NCBI RefSeq assembly: GCF_001870735.1
Contig: NZ_MORL01000024.1
Span: forward strand, 1-64,000
From: Arsenicibacter rosenii
GTDB lineage: Bacteria; Bacteroidota; Bacteroidia; Cytophagales; Spirosomataceae
Length of the DNA stretch: 64,000 nucleotides
Reading direction: 5' to 3'
The first letter of the stretch is position 1, and each line of letters starts with the position of its first letter. The notes below the pieces were generated by a model. It was not told the DNA's origin. It did not search any database and was given only the letters and a program-made list of their open reading frames with translations. This document shows positions 40,373 through 48,450 of the stretch, one piece after another. The translations under genes were made by a program, and so were the position numbers.

Positions 40373-41125
40373 TTATGTCGCCAGAATATCAATGATTCGT
40401 ACCGGATTATTGAGTTCGGCAAGGCGGATTAGTTTCAGCGTGGCGCCCTGTAAAAATGAAGGATTCTCGATTTTTCGGGCCAGCATCGCAATCCGGTTGT
40501 CGAGGCTCAGGATATACGGTTTCTGTCGGGCTTCGGTCATAAAGGCCAGATCGGTGGCCACCCGCCAGGCTTCCGCCCGGGCCACACCGATGCTGAAGTT
40601 AATCAGATCATCGTCGGCATTGCCTGTGATCCGGTCGAGCAACCGCATCGGAAACCAGATCTGGGTCAGCTCATCCTGAACGGTCCGGGTCAGAGAGGCA
40701 ATTACCCCGTTGATCATGTTAAAGTCTTTTTCCAGGTCATGAATGGCTTCGCCGGGGCTCGTCAACGCGGCGGCAATGCCCAGATCGAGATTAATGTGTG
40801 CGTTAATTCCCAGCAACAGGTGCTGAATCACCGTAATTTCGTTTCGCCGGCAGGCTTCAAATGACACCCGCCATGCCTGCGTCATTGGTTGCTGCTGGCG
40901 GAACTGGTCGTAGGCCGTCAGATAGCGGCCGGCAAACAGCACGTCTAGCCGGGCCATGCGGTCGGCATTCTGAAACTTATTTGCCCGGATACCCTCCAGC
41001 ACGGCTGCTGTCATGCGCCGGTAGAGCGACGCAAAATAGCCCACCGGCGACCGGTCGTGTTTGGCCTGCAGAATAATCTGATCGAGCGAATTAAGGACTT
41101 CATCAATAGTAGCCGGTAGGGTCAT
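40373..41125 (-). CDS. DUF5995 family protein
   Basis: A 250-residue, mostly helical protein with the DUF5995 pattern: YFASLYRRMTAAVLEGI, ARLDVLFAGRYLTAYDQFR, a central HLLLGINAHINLDLGIAAAL, and DLEKDFNMINGVIASL. The conserved His and Asn residues in the central helix may bind something, but no activity is known. It is cytosolic, with no signal peptide. It stands alone between dihydroorotase and a divergent dioxygenase operon. Confidence 0.82.
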   Translation of the reverse strand: MTLPATIDEVLNSLDQIILQAKHDRSPVGYFASLYRRMTAAVLEGIRANKFQNADRMARLDVLFAGRYLTAYDQFRQQQPMTQAWRVSFEACRRNEITVIQHLLLGINAHINLDLGIAAALTSPGEAIHDLEKDFNMINGVIASLTRTVQDELTQIWFPMRLLDRITGNADDDLINFSIGVARAEAWRVATDLAFMTEARQKPYILSLDNRIAMLARKIENPSFLQGATLKLIRLAELNNPVRIIDILAT

Positions 41126-41284
41126 ATTCGGTGGCAGTCGTTAAAACCAGTTAAAGTAAAAGGTAAGGTATATAGCGTCAAAAATAAACACTCTACCCTA
41201 AAACACTGAAAAACAGCCTATAAATCTTCACAAACAAGCCCTCAGCGATTATTTTTAGTTTGATTGAACATTTTTTTTAATTTA

Positions 41285-41320
41285 AATGTATCTACATTAA
41301 ATGTATTTACAATATATTTG
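41285..41320 (+). promoter_or_regulatory. double AATGTAnnTACATT operator over a -7 element
   Basis: AATGTATCTACATT (41285-41298) is a perfect palindrome, and AATGTATTTACAAT (41300-41313) is a near copy with one mismatch. The -7 element TATATTTG (41313-41320) begins at the end of the second. An identical palindrome core lies before the pirin gene (47491-47504). This suggests a MarR/MhqR-like repressor. Confidence 0.65.
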
Positions 41321-41356
41321 CAGAAACAATTAGAAACGCTTGACACTTTTAGATAT

Positions 41357-42298
41357 ATGGAAACGCTCATCACAGGACTTCACCATGTCACAACCATCGC
41401 TGGCGACGCTCAGCGCAATGTTGACTTTTACACCGAAATTCTTGGTCTTCGGTTAGTAAAGAAGACCATCAATTTTGATGCACCGGATGTCTATCACCTT
41501 TACTACGGCGACGAGACCGGTTCTCCGGGAACAATCATGACGTTCTTCCCGTATGGCCGGTTACCACGCGGCCGTAAAGGCACGGGCCAGTTAACCTACA
41601 CTGCGTTTACGATCCCGACCGCTTCACTGAGCTTCTGGGTCAACCGGCTTGCCGAATTTCATATTGCGGTTGCCGGGCCATACCGCCGCTTCAACGAAAC
41701 CTACATCCGCTTCGAGGATTTCGACGGTATGGGCGTTGAGCTGGTGGCCGATGATACAGACTTACGCAAAGGCTGGGCAACACCGGCGATATCGGCCGAA
41801 AACGCAATCCGTGGTTTTCATACCGTCACGCTTAATGAAGCCAAAGTCGATAAAACCATCGAACTGCTGACCGGCGCGATGAATCATATACTGGTGGCTG
41901 AAGAAAACGGTCGCTTCCGGTTCAAGGCAACAGCCAACGGCGGGGCAGGTACGTATGTCGACGTCCAGCATTCGCCAAACGAACTGCGGGGTGCGCAGGG
42001 AGCCGGTACGGTGCACCACGTAGCCTTCGCTACCGACAATGACGAGTCGCAGATTGCGATTCAGGAGAAATTAACGGAGGCCGGTTTTCAGCCAACGCAG
42101 GTCCTCGACCGGAACTACTTCCACAGTATCTATTTCCGTGAACCAGGCGGGATTCTGTTCGAAGTAGCGACCAATCCTCCGGGCTTCTCGGTCGACGAGC
42201 CGGTAAATTCGCTGGGAACAACCCTGAAATTACCGGAATGGTATGAACCACGCCGGGCAAAAATTGAAGCAGCCCTCCCTCCTATCCAGGTTAAATAA
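41357..42298 (+). CDS. ring-cleaving dioxygenase (VOC/glyoxalase family, MhqO-like)
   Basis: A 313-residue protein with two VOC (glyoxalase/bleomycin) halves. Metal ligands are visible in ITGLHHVTTIAGDAQRNVDF (His), the second-half GTVHHVAFATDNDESQ (His) and YFREPGGILFEVATNPPGF (Glu). It is like B. subtilis MhqO, which is induced by quinones and catechols. It begins at ATG 41357 downstream of the double operator and is followed 47 bases later by an MhqD-like hydrolase, so the operon looks like a quinone/aromatic electrophile detoxification unit. Confidence 0.9.
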   Translation: METLITGLHHVTTIAGDAQRNVDFYTEILGLRLVKKTINFDAPDVYHLYYGDETGSPGTIMTFFPYGRLPRGRKGTGQLTYTAFTIPTASLSFWVNRLAEFHIAVAGPYRRFNETYIRFEDFDGMGVELVADDTDLRKGWATPAISAENAIRGFHTVTLNEAKVDKTIELLTGAMNHILVAEENGRFRFKATANGGAGTYVDVQHSPNELRGAQGAGTVHHVAFATDNDESQIAIQEKLTEAGFQPTQVLDRNYFHSIYFREPGGILFEVATNPPGFSVDEPVNSLGTTLKLPEWYEPRRAKIEAALPPIQVK

Positions 42299-42345
42299 CA
42301 AACTGATCGGGTTGCCGGCCAACCGGTGACCCGATCCTTATTCCT

Positions 42346-42975
42346 ATGATTCATAACCCGAATAATATCCTGACGGCGGGCAAACCGCTGGAAGAAGCGA
42401 CTAAAGTGATGGTGATGGTGCATGGCCGGGGCGGCTCCGCCCGGGACATGCTCTCGCTGTCGACCTATATCAACGACAAGGATTTTGCCTTTGTGGCGCC
42501 GGAAGCCAGCCAGCACACCTGGTATCCTTACTCGTTTTTGCAGCCCTTGCAACAAAACGAACCCTATTTGTCGTCGGCTCTCAATGTTCTGGAAATGCTG
42601 CGGGCCCGCTTACAGTCGGACTTCAACCTGAAGCCATCGCAGATTTACTGGCTGGGTTTTTCGCAGGGAGCCTGTCTGACACTGGAGTTCCTGGCTCGTA
42701 ATCCAATGCGCTACGGCGGGATTTTTGGTTTGAGCGGTGGCCTCATCGGTCCGGAGGGCACTTCCCGCGACTATGCGGGCAGCTTTGAGCAAACGCCCGT
42801 ATTTCTGGGCTGTAGCGATACCGACGCCCATATTCCGAAAGGACGCGTACTGGAAACGGAAGCGGTCTATCAGCGGATGGGTGCTGATGTCACAGCAAAA
42901 TTATATCCGGGTTTTCCGCATACAATCAACGAAGACGAGCTAAAAATTGTTAACTCGCTGATAAGTGGTCAATAA
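42346..42975 (+). CDS. alpha/beta hydrolase, phospholipase/carboxylesterase type (MhqD-like)
   Basis: A 209-residue serine hydrolase: VMVMVHGRGGSARDML (oxyanion region), WLGFSQGACLTLEFL (GxSxG nucleophile), CSDTDAHIPKGRV (Asp) and FPHTINEDEL (His). In Firmicutes the analogous mhqD is co-regulated with the ring-cleaving dioxygenase by MhqR; here it is the second gene of the same operon. Its natural substrate is unknown. Confidence 0.9.
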   Translation: MIHNPNNILTAGKPLEEATKVMVMVHGRGGSARDMLSLSTYINDKDFAFVAPEASQHTWYPYSFLQPLQQNEPYLSSALNVLEMLRARLQSDFNLKPSQIYWLGFSQGACLTLEFLARNPMRYGGIFGLSGGLIGPEGTSRDYAGSFEQTPVFLGCSDTDAHIPKGRVLETEAVYQRMGADVTAKLYPGFPHTINEDELKIVNSLISGQ

Positions 42976-43062
42976 CCGGCCGGTGTTTGGGTAATGCACG
43001 GACCAATCGAACGTTATGTACAGACTACCGGTTATATAGAAGGGCCATTTACCTCAATCACT

Positions 43063-43359
43063 ATGAGCCAATACATGATTGAATTTGAACTGCCGGCCAG
43101 TATGGACGCGGAGTTCATCCAGCGAATACCCGCACAACGACTGAAAATTAATGAATTGATGGAAAGCGGCAAGATCCTGTCGTATTCTCTTTCGGCCGAC
43201 CGTCAAAAGCTATGGTGTATCCTGAAGGCAGAGTCGGAGGTCGAGGCGATGGAAACCATTGCCGAATTTCCGCTGATTGAATACATGGATCCAACCGTTA
43301 CCGAACTTATGTTTCATAATATGGTAGCGGCACGGATTCCTCTCTTTTCGTTGAATTAA
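43063..43359 (+). CDS. muconolactone Delta-isomerase family protein
   Basis: A 98-residue ferredoxin-fold protein from ATG 43063 (MSQYMIEFELP); the longer frame is not supported. Pattern: IPAQRLKINELMESGKILSY, then SLSADRQKLWCILKA, ETIAEFPLIEYM and the terminal FHN...PLFSLN. It is similar to muconolactone isomerase and related small enzymes of aromatic metabolism. It lies 87 bases after the hydrolase and probably belongs to the same stress operon. The reaction here is inferred only. Confidence 0.75.
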   Translation: MSQYMIEFELPASMDAEFIQRIPAQRLKINELMESGKILSYSLSADRQKLWCILKAESEVEAMETIAEFPLIEYMDPTVTELMFHNMVAARIPLFSLN

Positions 43360-43377
43360 GTCTTTTTGATTTAACCA

Positions 43378-43436
43378 AAAGGCACTAAGGTAATAAAGAG
43401 CACAGCGTTTGTGTTTTTTATCACCTCAGTGCCTTT
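43378..43436. repeat. imperfect 20-bp inverted repeat
   Basis: AAAGGCACTAAGGTAATAAA (43378-43397) pairs with 43417-43436 with two mismatches. It is followed by CTTCGTGTCCTCGTGGTTAA-like sequence (to 43500), a type of intergenic repeat often seen in Cytophagales genomes. Confidence 0.7.
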
Positions 43437-43510
43437 GTGCTTGTTAGCAAGACAGGGTTTTTCTTCGTGTATCTTCTTACCTTCGTGTCCTCGTGGTTAA
43501 TTCTTTTTCT

Positions 43511-44005
43511 ATGTCTTTACTACTACGTCGATGCTGGCGAATCTGGTTTTTGCTGGCTTATTTACTCATTGGCAGCAGCTGTCATACTTCGACCAGCTCC
43601 GGTTATGACAACCATCCGTCGGCTAATCAGGAGCAGAAAAGCCACCGGAAGCATAAGAAACACCGCAATCAGGAGCAGTACCGGCAGCAAAAGCAGCCGG
43701 CTCAGCGGCAATCTGATAGCCAGATCCGATCGGGTCAGCCCCCCCGGAAAGTGTATGACGTATTAGCGTATGTCAAACAAAACGGCCGTGCCATGGACGG
43801 CTATGTTGGCGGACGGCGTTTCGGCAATTACGAAGGGCACTTGCCCCGTCAGGATTTATCAGGCAGGCGCATTGACTATCAGGAGTGGGACGTAAATCCC
43901 AAAGTACAGGGCAAAAACCGGGGTACCGAACGGCTGGTTACCGGCTCCGACGGCCGCAGCTGGTACACCAATGATCATTACAACACGTTTATTGAAGTAA
44001 AATGA
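43511..44005 (+). CDS. secreted barnase-like ribonuclease, lipoprotein
   Basis: A 164-residue protein with a lipoprotein signal (WFLLAYLLIGSSC), a basic His/Lys/Gln-rich linker (about 30-75) and a C-terminal microbial RNase domain: GYVGGRRFGNYEGHLP, QEWDVNPK, GTERLVTGSDGRSWYTNDHY, with the Glu/Arg/His set typical of barnase and RNase Sa. ATG 43511 is used. It overlaps the barstar-like gene by 4 bases (ATGA), so toxin and immunity are coupled. Probably an exported antibacterial or nutrient RNase. Confidence 0.9.
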   Translation: MSLLLRRCWRIWFLLAYLLIGSSCHTSTSSGYDNHPSANQEQKSHRKHKKHRNQEQYRQQKQPAQRQSDSQIRSGQPPRKVYDVLAYVKQNGRAMDGYVGGRRFGNYEGHLPRQDLSGRRIDYQEWDVNPKVQGKNRGTERLVTGSDGRSWYTNDHYNTFIEVK

Positions 44006-44448
44006 CACCGAATATACTTATCAGCCAGTCTGAAGCAGAACTGGAAAAATTCTTTGGCAACGATTTTATTGCCCACATTGACGGTCAGAAAGCCAACACG
44101 TTACGGCTTTTTTATGAACAGATTGCCGATGTACTCGAATTCCCGGTTTTCGGCTTTAACCTCGACGCCCTCAACGATTCGCTCAACGACCTGCAATGGC
44201 TCGAAGATGTCCGGATTGTGCTTTATATTACCAATACCAACGATCTGATCAGCAAAGAGCGCGACCCGGCCAAAATGGGTAGTGTACTGAATATCCTCGA
44301 CGCCACGGCCGAAGACTGGAAGTGGGCCGAAGATGATGAGCTGCTGGAGCAAAAGGAATTCATTATTGTTTTCGAAGACAGCCCCCGCATCCGGAAGTTC
44401 CTGACCGACGAAAACATTGACCACAAATTGCTGGCCGAGCTGAGCTGA
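44002..44448 (+). CDS. barstar family inhibitor
   Basis: A 148-residue protein with the barstar fold: FIAHIDGQKANTLRLFYEQI, then FPVFGFNLDALNDSLNDLQW. The helix carrying acidic residues (LDALNDSLNDL) is the surface that plugs the barnase active site in the classical pair. It is acidic, as expected for an inhibitor of a basic RNase. Coupled by ATGA to the RNase gene. Confidence 0.92.
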   Translation: MTPNILISQSEAELEKFFGNDFIAHIDGQKANTLRLFYEQIADVLEFPVFGFNLDALNDSLNDLQWLEDVRIVLYITNTNDLISKERDPAKMGSVLNILDATAEDWKWAEDDELLEQKEFIIVFEDSPRIRKFLTDENIDHKLLAELS

Positions 44449-44452
44449 TCCG

Positions 44453-45385
44453 ATGCGCGCCCTGATACGCTATATCCGCGACCACATTAAAGCTGATTTC
44501 AGGGCGGGGCTTTATGCCCTTACTGCCCTCTTTGCTGCCCTGCTCATCGGCCTGAACTACACCATCAACATTGAGCGGGGCTTTATTGATTCCTTTCGTG
44601 GCAGCTGGCTGCGGCCGGTACTGTATTTCGCGCTGTATGCGACGGCTTACTACGGGACGGCACTGATCTGGAACCACTTCCATCCGCAGCAACGGATTTT
44701 GCAGAAGCGGCGTTTCTGGCTGCATAGCCTGTTCGGCTTAGGCGTGTATTCGTTTTATGCCGGTTTCTATGCCTATAATGAGTGGAGCCGGCAACTGTTC
44801 GACGGGCAGATTTACTACTTTGCCTATAAATGCCTGAGTAACACCCATTCCGTCGTTACGCTGGTCTTACCACTTTACTTATATTACCGGATCCGGGATC
44901 GGGACTCTCCCGATTTTTATGGCATTACCCCCAAACGTGATGGCTTACAGCTTTATGCAACCATGCTCCTGATCATGATTCCCATTGTGACCATCGCTTC
45001 GTTTCAGGCTGACTTTCTGAGCTACTATCCAAGCTATAAAGATTCTAATGCAGATGAGGTACTAGGGGTTCCGCAATGGGTTACTGCCCTTGTTTATGAG
45101 CTTTGTTATGGCTGGGATTTTATACCAACCGAACTGCTGTTCAGAGGCTTTCTGGTCATCGGGCTGCAACGCGTTATGGGAACCGGCACGGTCTTACCAA
45201 TGATGGTTACCTATGCCTGCATCCACTTTGGTAAGCCAATGGGCGAAACCATTTCATCATTATTTGGCGGATACTTACTTGGCATTCTGGCGCTCTACAC
45301 CCGCAGTATCTGGGGCGGGTTATTGATTCACTTAGGCATTGCGTGGCTTATGGACAGTGCTGCTTTTTTGCAGAAAGTGCTGTAA
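44453..45385 (+). CDS. CPBP family intramembrane protease, variant active site
   Basis: A 310-residue membrane protein with about eight hydrophobic segments. The CPBP (Abi/Rce1) motifs are visible: PTELLFRGFLVIG (usual EExxxR, but the first Glu is Thr), YACIHFGKPMGE (FxxxH-type His) and GGLLIHLGIAWLMD. The altered first Glu makes proteolysis uncertain. It begins 4 bases after the barstar stop, so it may be part of the same transcript; such proteins often accompany toxin or bacteriocin immunity loci. Confidence 0.85.
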   Translation: MRALIRYIRDHIKADFRAGLYALTALFAALLIGLNYTINIERGFIDSFRGSWLRPVLYFALYATAYYGTALIWNHFHPQQRILQKRRFWLHSLFGLGVYSFYAGFYAYNEWSRQLFDGQIYYFAYKCLSNTHSVVTLVLPLYLYYRIRDRDSPDFYGITPKRDGLQLYATMLLIMIPIVTIASFQADFLSYYPSYKDSNADEVLGVPQWVTALVYELCYGWDFIPTELLFRGFLVIGLQRVMGTGTVLPMMVTYACIHFGKPMGETISSLFGGYLLGILALYTRSIWGGLLIHLGIAWLMDSAAFLQKVL

Positions 45386-45424
45386 CATTAATTTTCGTTA
45401 TCTTTGAAGAAATCAGTTTTCGTT

Positions 45425-45901
45425 ATGGAAGCACTCATCGAACAACTTTCTTCGTACGAACTTGAACGCGGTAAACCAATGCCTACCCTACTTCATGGTG
45501 CCATCCAGTTTAATATAGGCTTTGAAATAAAGGTTAACTATCCCAACAGGTTCCGGATTGCCAGCGAAGTGTTATTGGATACCCAGCCGACCGGTAGTAC
45601 TCCAGACCTGGTGTTATACCCGGCTACTCCTCTGGACTTTAAACATGACCCCTCAAGACGATCAGATGCACCATTGCTTGTCGTCGAGATTCAATCTGCT
45701 TCTCAGAGCACTAAAGAAATGGTTGATAAACCAGAAACCTATTTCCGGTTTGGTGTGGTTTCCTGCTGGATTGTTATTCCTGACCTACAAGCTATTCTGG
45801 TTTATAAAAACCCATCGGATTATGACTTTTTTCATGGAGATGTCAAACTAACCGATGCGGTTCTAAACATAGAAATTAACCTCAATAATGTATTTGCATA
45901 G
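45425..45901 (+). CDS. Uma2-family PD-(D/E)xK nuclease-like protein
   Basis: A 158-residue protein from ATG 45425. Uma2 pattern: SSYELERGKPMPTLLHGAIQ, RIASEVLLD, TPDLVLYPA (catalytic Asp) and LLVVEIQSASQST (ExQ in place of ExK), then KPETYFRFGVVSCWIVIPD. These genes are abundant in Bacteroidota and cyanobacteria and are thought to be endonucleases of unknown target. Confidence 0.82.
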   Translation: MEALIEQLSSYELERGKPMPTLLHGAIQFNIGFEIKVNYPNRFRIASEVLLDTQPTGSTPDLVLYPATPLDFKHDPSRRSDAPLLVVEIQSASQSTKEMVDKPETYFRFGVVSCWIVIPDLQAILVYKNPSDYDFFHGDVKLTDAVLNIEINLNNVFA

Positions 45902-45925
45902 CCACAGGGCTTATTGATTATCCTT

Positions 45926-47431
45926 ATGCGTACTCTTTTTCTTTCCTTAGCCTTCTCAACAAGTCTAATCGGATCAGCAGCCCTGGCACAAAGCAAAAAA
46001 ACGGGCCAGATGTTGCCCGAACAAAGCATTACCCAGGCCGAAGTCGAAGCCCAGACCCGTTTCCTGGCCTCCGACGAGCTGCAGGGCCGTCGCACCGGCG
46101 ATCCGGGCAACTGGGTAGCCGCCCGCTACATCGCCGAGCAATTCCGCCAGCTGGGATTAAAACCCGCACCCGGCCAGGCCGACTATTTCCAGCGGATTCC
46201 GTTCGAGCGCGTTAAAGCCGCCAACTCCGGTATCCTGATTACGGATAAAGACACGCTCCGGCTGGGTAAAGACCTGCTGGTTATGGCGGGTGGTACCACC
46301 GACCTGAGCGGCCAGGTTGTATATGCCGGTTATGGCCTTACCGATGGCGAAGACGGCTACAAAGGTCGGGATGTGAAAGGTAAAATTGTGGTCGTTCAGG
46401 GCGGATCGCCGGAAGCCAAAAGCCCGGGCGAAATCTTCCGCGCCTCAAACAGCAAACGTAAATTAGCGACCGAAAAAGGCGTTGCGGCCCTGATCGAGTT
46501 ATATAGTGAGTCGGTACCGTGGGGGCTGGTAGCCCAGAATTTTAACCGTGAGCAGATTTCTCTGGCGATGGCTGCTAACGGCCCAGCCGTAACACACGTC
46601 TGGATTAACAATCAGAACAATAAATACGGCCGTTTGAAAGAACCCAATGCCTCGGTTACGCTCCGGACTTCCGGCCGGATTAAAGTGGCTGCTGCTTCGG
46701 CAAACGTGGCCGGTGTTATCGAAGGTTCTGACCCCAAACTCAAAAATGAATACGTTGTGCTGTCGGCCCATTTCGACCACGTCGGGGTTGGTAAGCAAGG
46801 CGGTGGCAGCTATACACCCGAAGACAGTATTTTTAACGGTGCCCGCGACAATGCGATGGGTGCGGTATCCTTGTTGACGGCGGCCAAAGCGTTCAGCATC
46901 AAACCGGCCAAACGGTCTATTCTGATTCTGGCCCTGACCGGCGAAGAAATTGGTCTCCAGGGAAGCCGGTACTATTCCGAAAACCCGCTGATTCCGCTCA
47001 AACAAACCGTTTTTGACCTGAACTCAGATGGTGCCGGCTATAATGATACTACGATTGTGTCTGTTATCGGTCTGGAACGCACCGGAGCTAAAACCGAAAT
47101 TGAAACCGCAGCCAAACAATTCGGCCTTGGCGTATTTGCAGAACCGGCTCCTGAACAAGGCCTGTTCGACCGCTCTGATAACGTTAGTTTCGCAGCAAAA
47201 GGCGTACCTGCTCCTACCTACTCTGCTGGCTTTAAGTCATTTGATGCCGCTATTGGTAAATACTACCATCAGGCGATCGACAACCCGGAATCACTCGATT
47301 TCGGGTACGTGCACCGCTTCTGTCAGTCATTTGCCTACGCGGGCCGGTTAATTGCGGACCGGCCAACAGCACCGAAATGGATTGCCGGTGATAAATACGA
47401 AGCAGCAGGGAAAGCACTTTACGGTAACTAA
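45926..47431 (+). CDS. M28 family metallopeptidase with PA insert
   Basis: A 501-residue exported aminopeptidase. The signal peptide is MRTLFLSLAFSTSLIGSAAL. A PA-like insert (about 120-250) precedes the M28 catalytic core: LSAHFDHVGVG (His), NGARDNAMGAVSLL (bridging Asp), LTGEEIGLQGSRYY (Glu pair), LNSDGAG (Asp) and YYHQAIDNPES (His). All five zinc ligands are present. It probably trims peptides in the periplasm or outside. An intrinsic terminator follows the stop. Confidence 0.94.
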   Translation: MRTLFLSLAFSTSLIGSAALAQSKKTGQMLPEQSITQAEVEAQTRFLASDELQGRRTGDPGNWVAARYIAEQFRQLGLKPAPGQADYFQRIPFERVKAANSGILITDKDTLRLGKDLLVMAGGTTDLSGQVVYAGYGLTDGEDGYKGRDVKGKIVVVQGGSPEAKSPGEIFRASNSKRKLATEKGVAALIELYSESVPWGLVAQNFNREQISLAMAANGPAVTHVWINNQNNKYGRLKEPNASVTLRTSGRIKVAAASANVAGVIEGSDPKLKNEYVVLSAHFDHVGVGKQGGGSYTPEDSIFNGARDNAMGAVSLLTAAKAFSIKPAKRSILILALTGEEIGLQGSRYYSENPLIPLKQTVFDLNSDGAGYNDTTIVSVIGLERTGAKTEIETAAKQFGLGVFAEPAPEQGLFDRSDNVSFAAKGVPAPTYSAGFKSFDAAIGKYYHQAIDNPESLDFGYVHRFCQSFAYAGRLIADRPTAPKWIAGDKYEAAGKALYGN

Positions 47432-47436
47432 GTCAT

Positions 47437-47474
47437 TTCCCGATCATTCCGGACTCTTCCTGCGTGATCGGGAA
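47437..47474 (+). terminator. terminator of the M28 peptidase gene
   Basis: A 10-bp perfect stem TTCCCGATCA (47437-47446) with its complement 47465-47474, followed by seven T. Confidence 0.92.
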
Positions 47475-47490
47475 TTTTTTTATAAAATTC

Positions 47491-47504
47491 AATGTATATA
47501 CATT
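47491..47504. promoter_or_regulatory. AATGTATATACATT operator before pirin
   Basis: A perfect 14-base palindrome 22 bases upstream of the pirin ATG, matching the operators before the ring-cleaving dioxygenase (41285-41313). The flanking TAAAT after the palindrome is also shared. Confidence 0.65.
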
Positions 47505-47525
47505 AAATACATAAACACGAATATT

Positions 47526-48380
47526 ATGGAAACGCCACGTACGATTAGCCAGGTATTACCGGCACCAATGATGCATATGGGTAAATTACACGTACGGCAA
47601 CCCCTGCCCTCTAACCGTTTACCTTACCTTGATCCGTTTGTGCTGTTGCACCATGCGCATACCATTGCCGATCCTGACCAACAACTTCAGAAAGCCGGTG
47701 TTGATCCGCATCCGCACCGGGGGTTTTCGCCGGTAACGTTTGTATTTAAAGGCGGTGTGCGCCATCGGGACAGCCGCCAGAATGATGGAACGGTGTACGA
47801 AGGTGGTACCCAGTGGATGAACGCCGGTATGGGCATCATTCACAGCGAACGCCCGTTGACCGCTGAACAAGAAATTATTCAGATGTGGGTGAACACACCG
47901 GCAGCCAACAAAATGGATCAGCCATCGTATTATCCGCTGACGAAAGAGCAAACTCCGGCAACCACCAGTCCCGACGGTAAAGTAGTCGTGAATGTGGTAA
48001 CCGGTGATTTGTTAGGGCAGCAAGGGCCGATTCCGACATTTACGCCGATTAACTCCGGCACGATTCATATGCAGGCGGGCGGTACCATTGACATACCGGT
48101 TCCGGCCAGTCACAACCTGTTTGTTTATTTTCTCGACGGATACGCCAAAATCAACGACGACCGGCTCGTGACGGGCAAGAACATGGTTACGTTCAGCCAT
48201 GACGGCGATTATATTACGCTTGAAGCCCTCGAAGACACCCGCGCATTGCTGATGTCCGGAGAGCCTATTGGTGAAGAGATCGTTGCGCAGGGGCCATTTG
48301 TCATGAACAGTGACATTCAGATCATGGAAGCCTACCGCGATTTCCGGAAAGGGAAAATGGGTATTCTGATTGAGGATTAA
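47526..48380 (+). CDS. pirin family protein
   Basis: A 284-residue bicupin from ATG 47526. The metal-binding motif is DPHPHRGFSPVTFVFKGG with following His residues (SRQNDGTVYEGGTQWMNAGM, GIIHSERP). The C-terminal cupin half includes LFVYFLDGYAKIND. Pirins act as quercetinase-like dioxygenases or redox sensors. The shared operator with the dioxygenase operon at 41.3 kb suggests a common quinone/electrophile response. Confidence 0.93.
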   Translation: METPRTISQVLPAPMMHMGKLHVRQPLPSNRLPYLDPFVLLHHAHTIADPDQQLQKAGVDPHPHRGFSPVTFVFKGGVRHRDSRQNDGTVYEGGTQWMNAGMGIIHSERPLTAEQEIIQMWVNTPAANKMDQPSYYPLTKEQTPATTSPDGKVVVNVVTGDLLGQQGPIPTFTPINSGTIHMQAGGTIDIPVPASHNLFVYFLDGYAKINDDRLVTGKNMVTFSHDGDYITLEALEDTRALLMSGEPIGEEIVAQGPFVMNSDIQIMEAYRDFRKGKMGILIED

Positions 48381-48381
48381 C

Positions 48382-48417
48382 AAACATGGCTGGTACCAGG
48401 TAATACCAGCCATGTTT
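48382..48417. terminator. bidirectional terminator
   Basis: A 14-bp perfect stem (48382-48395 with 48404-48417, core ACATGGCTGGTA) between convergent pirin and the copper ATPase. Confidence 0.92.
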
Positions 48418-48450
48418 ATTAGGCGCCGTAGTACGGAGTATCATTCCGTG

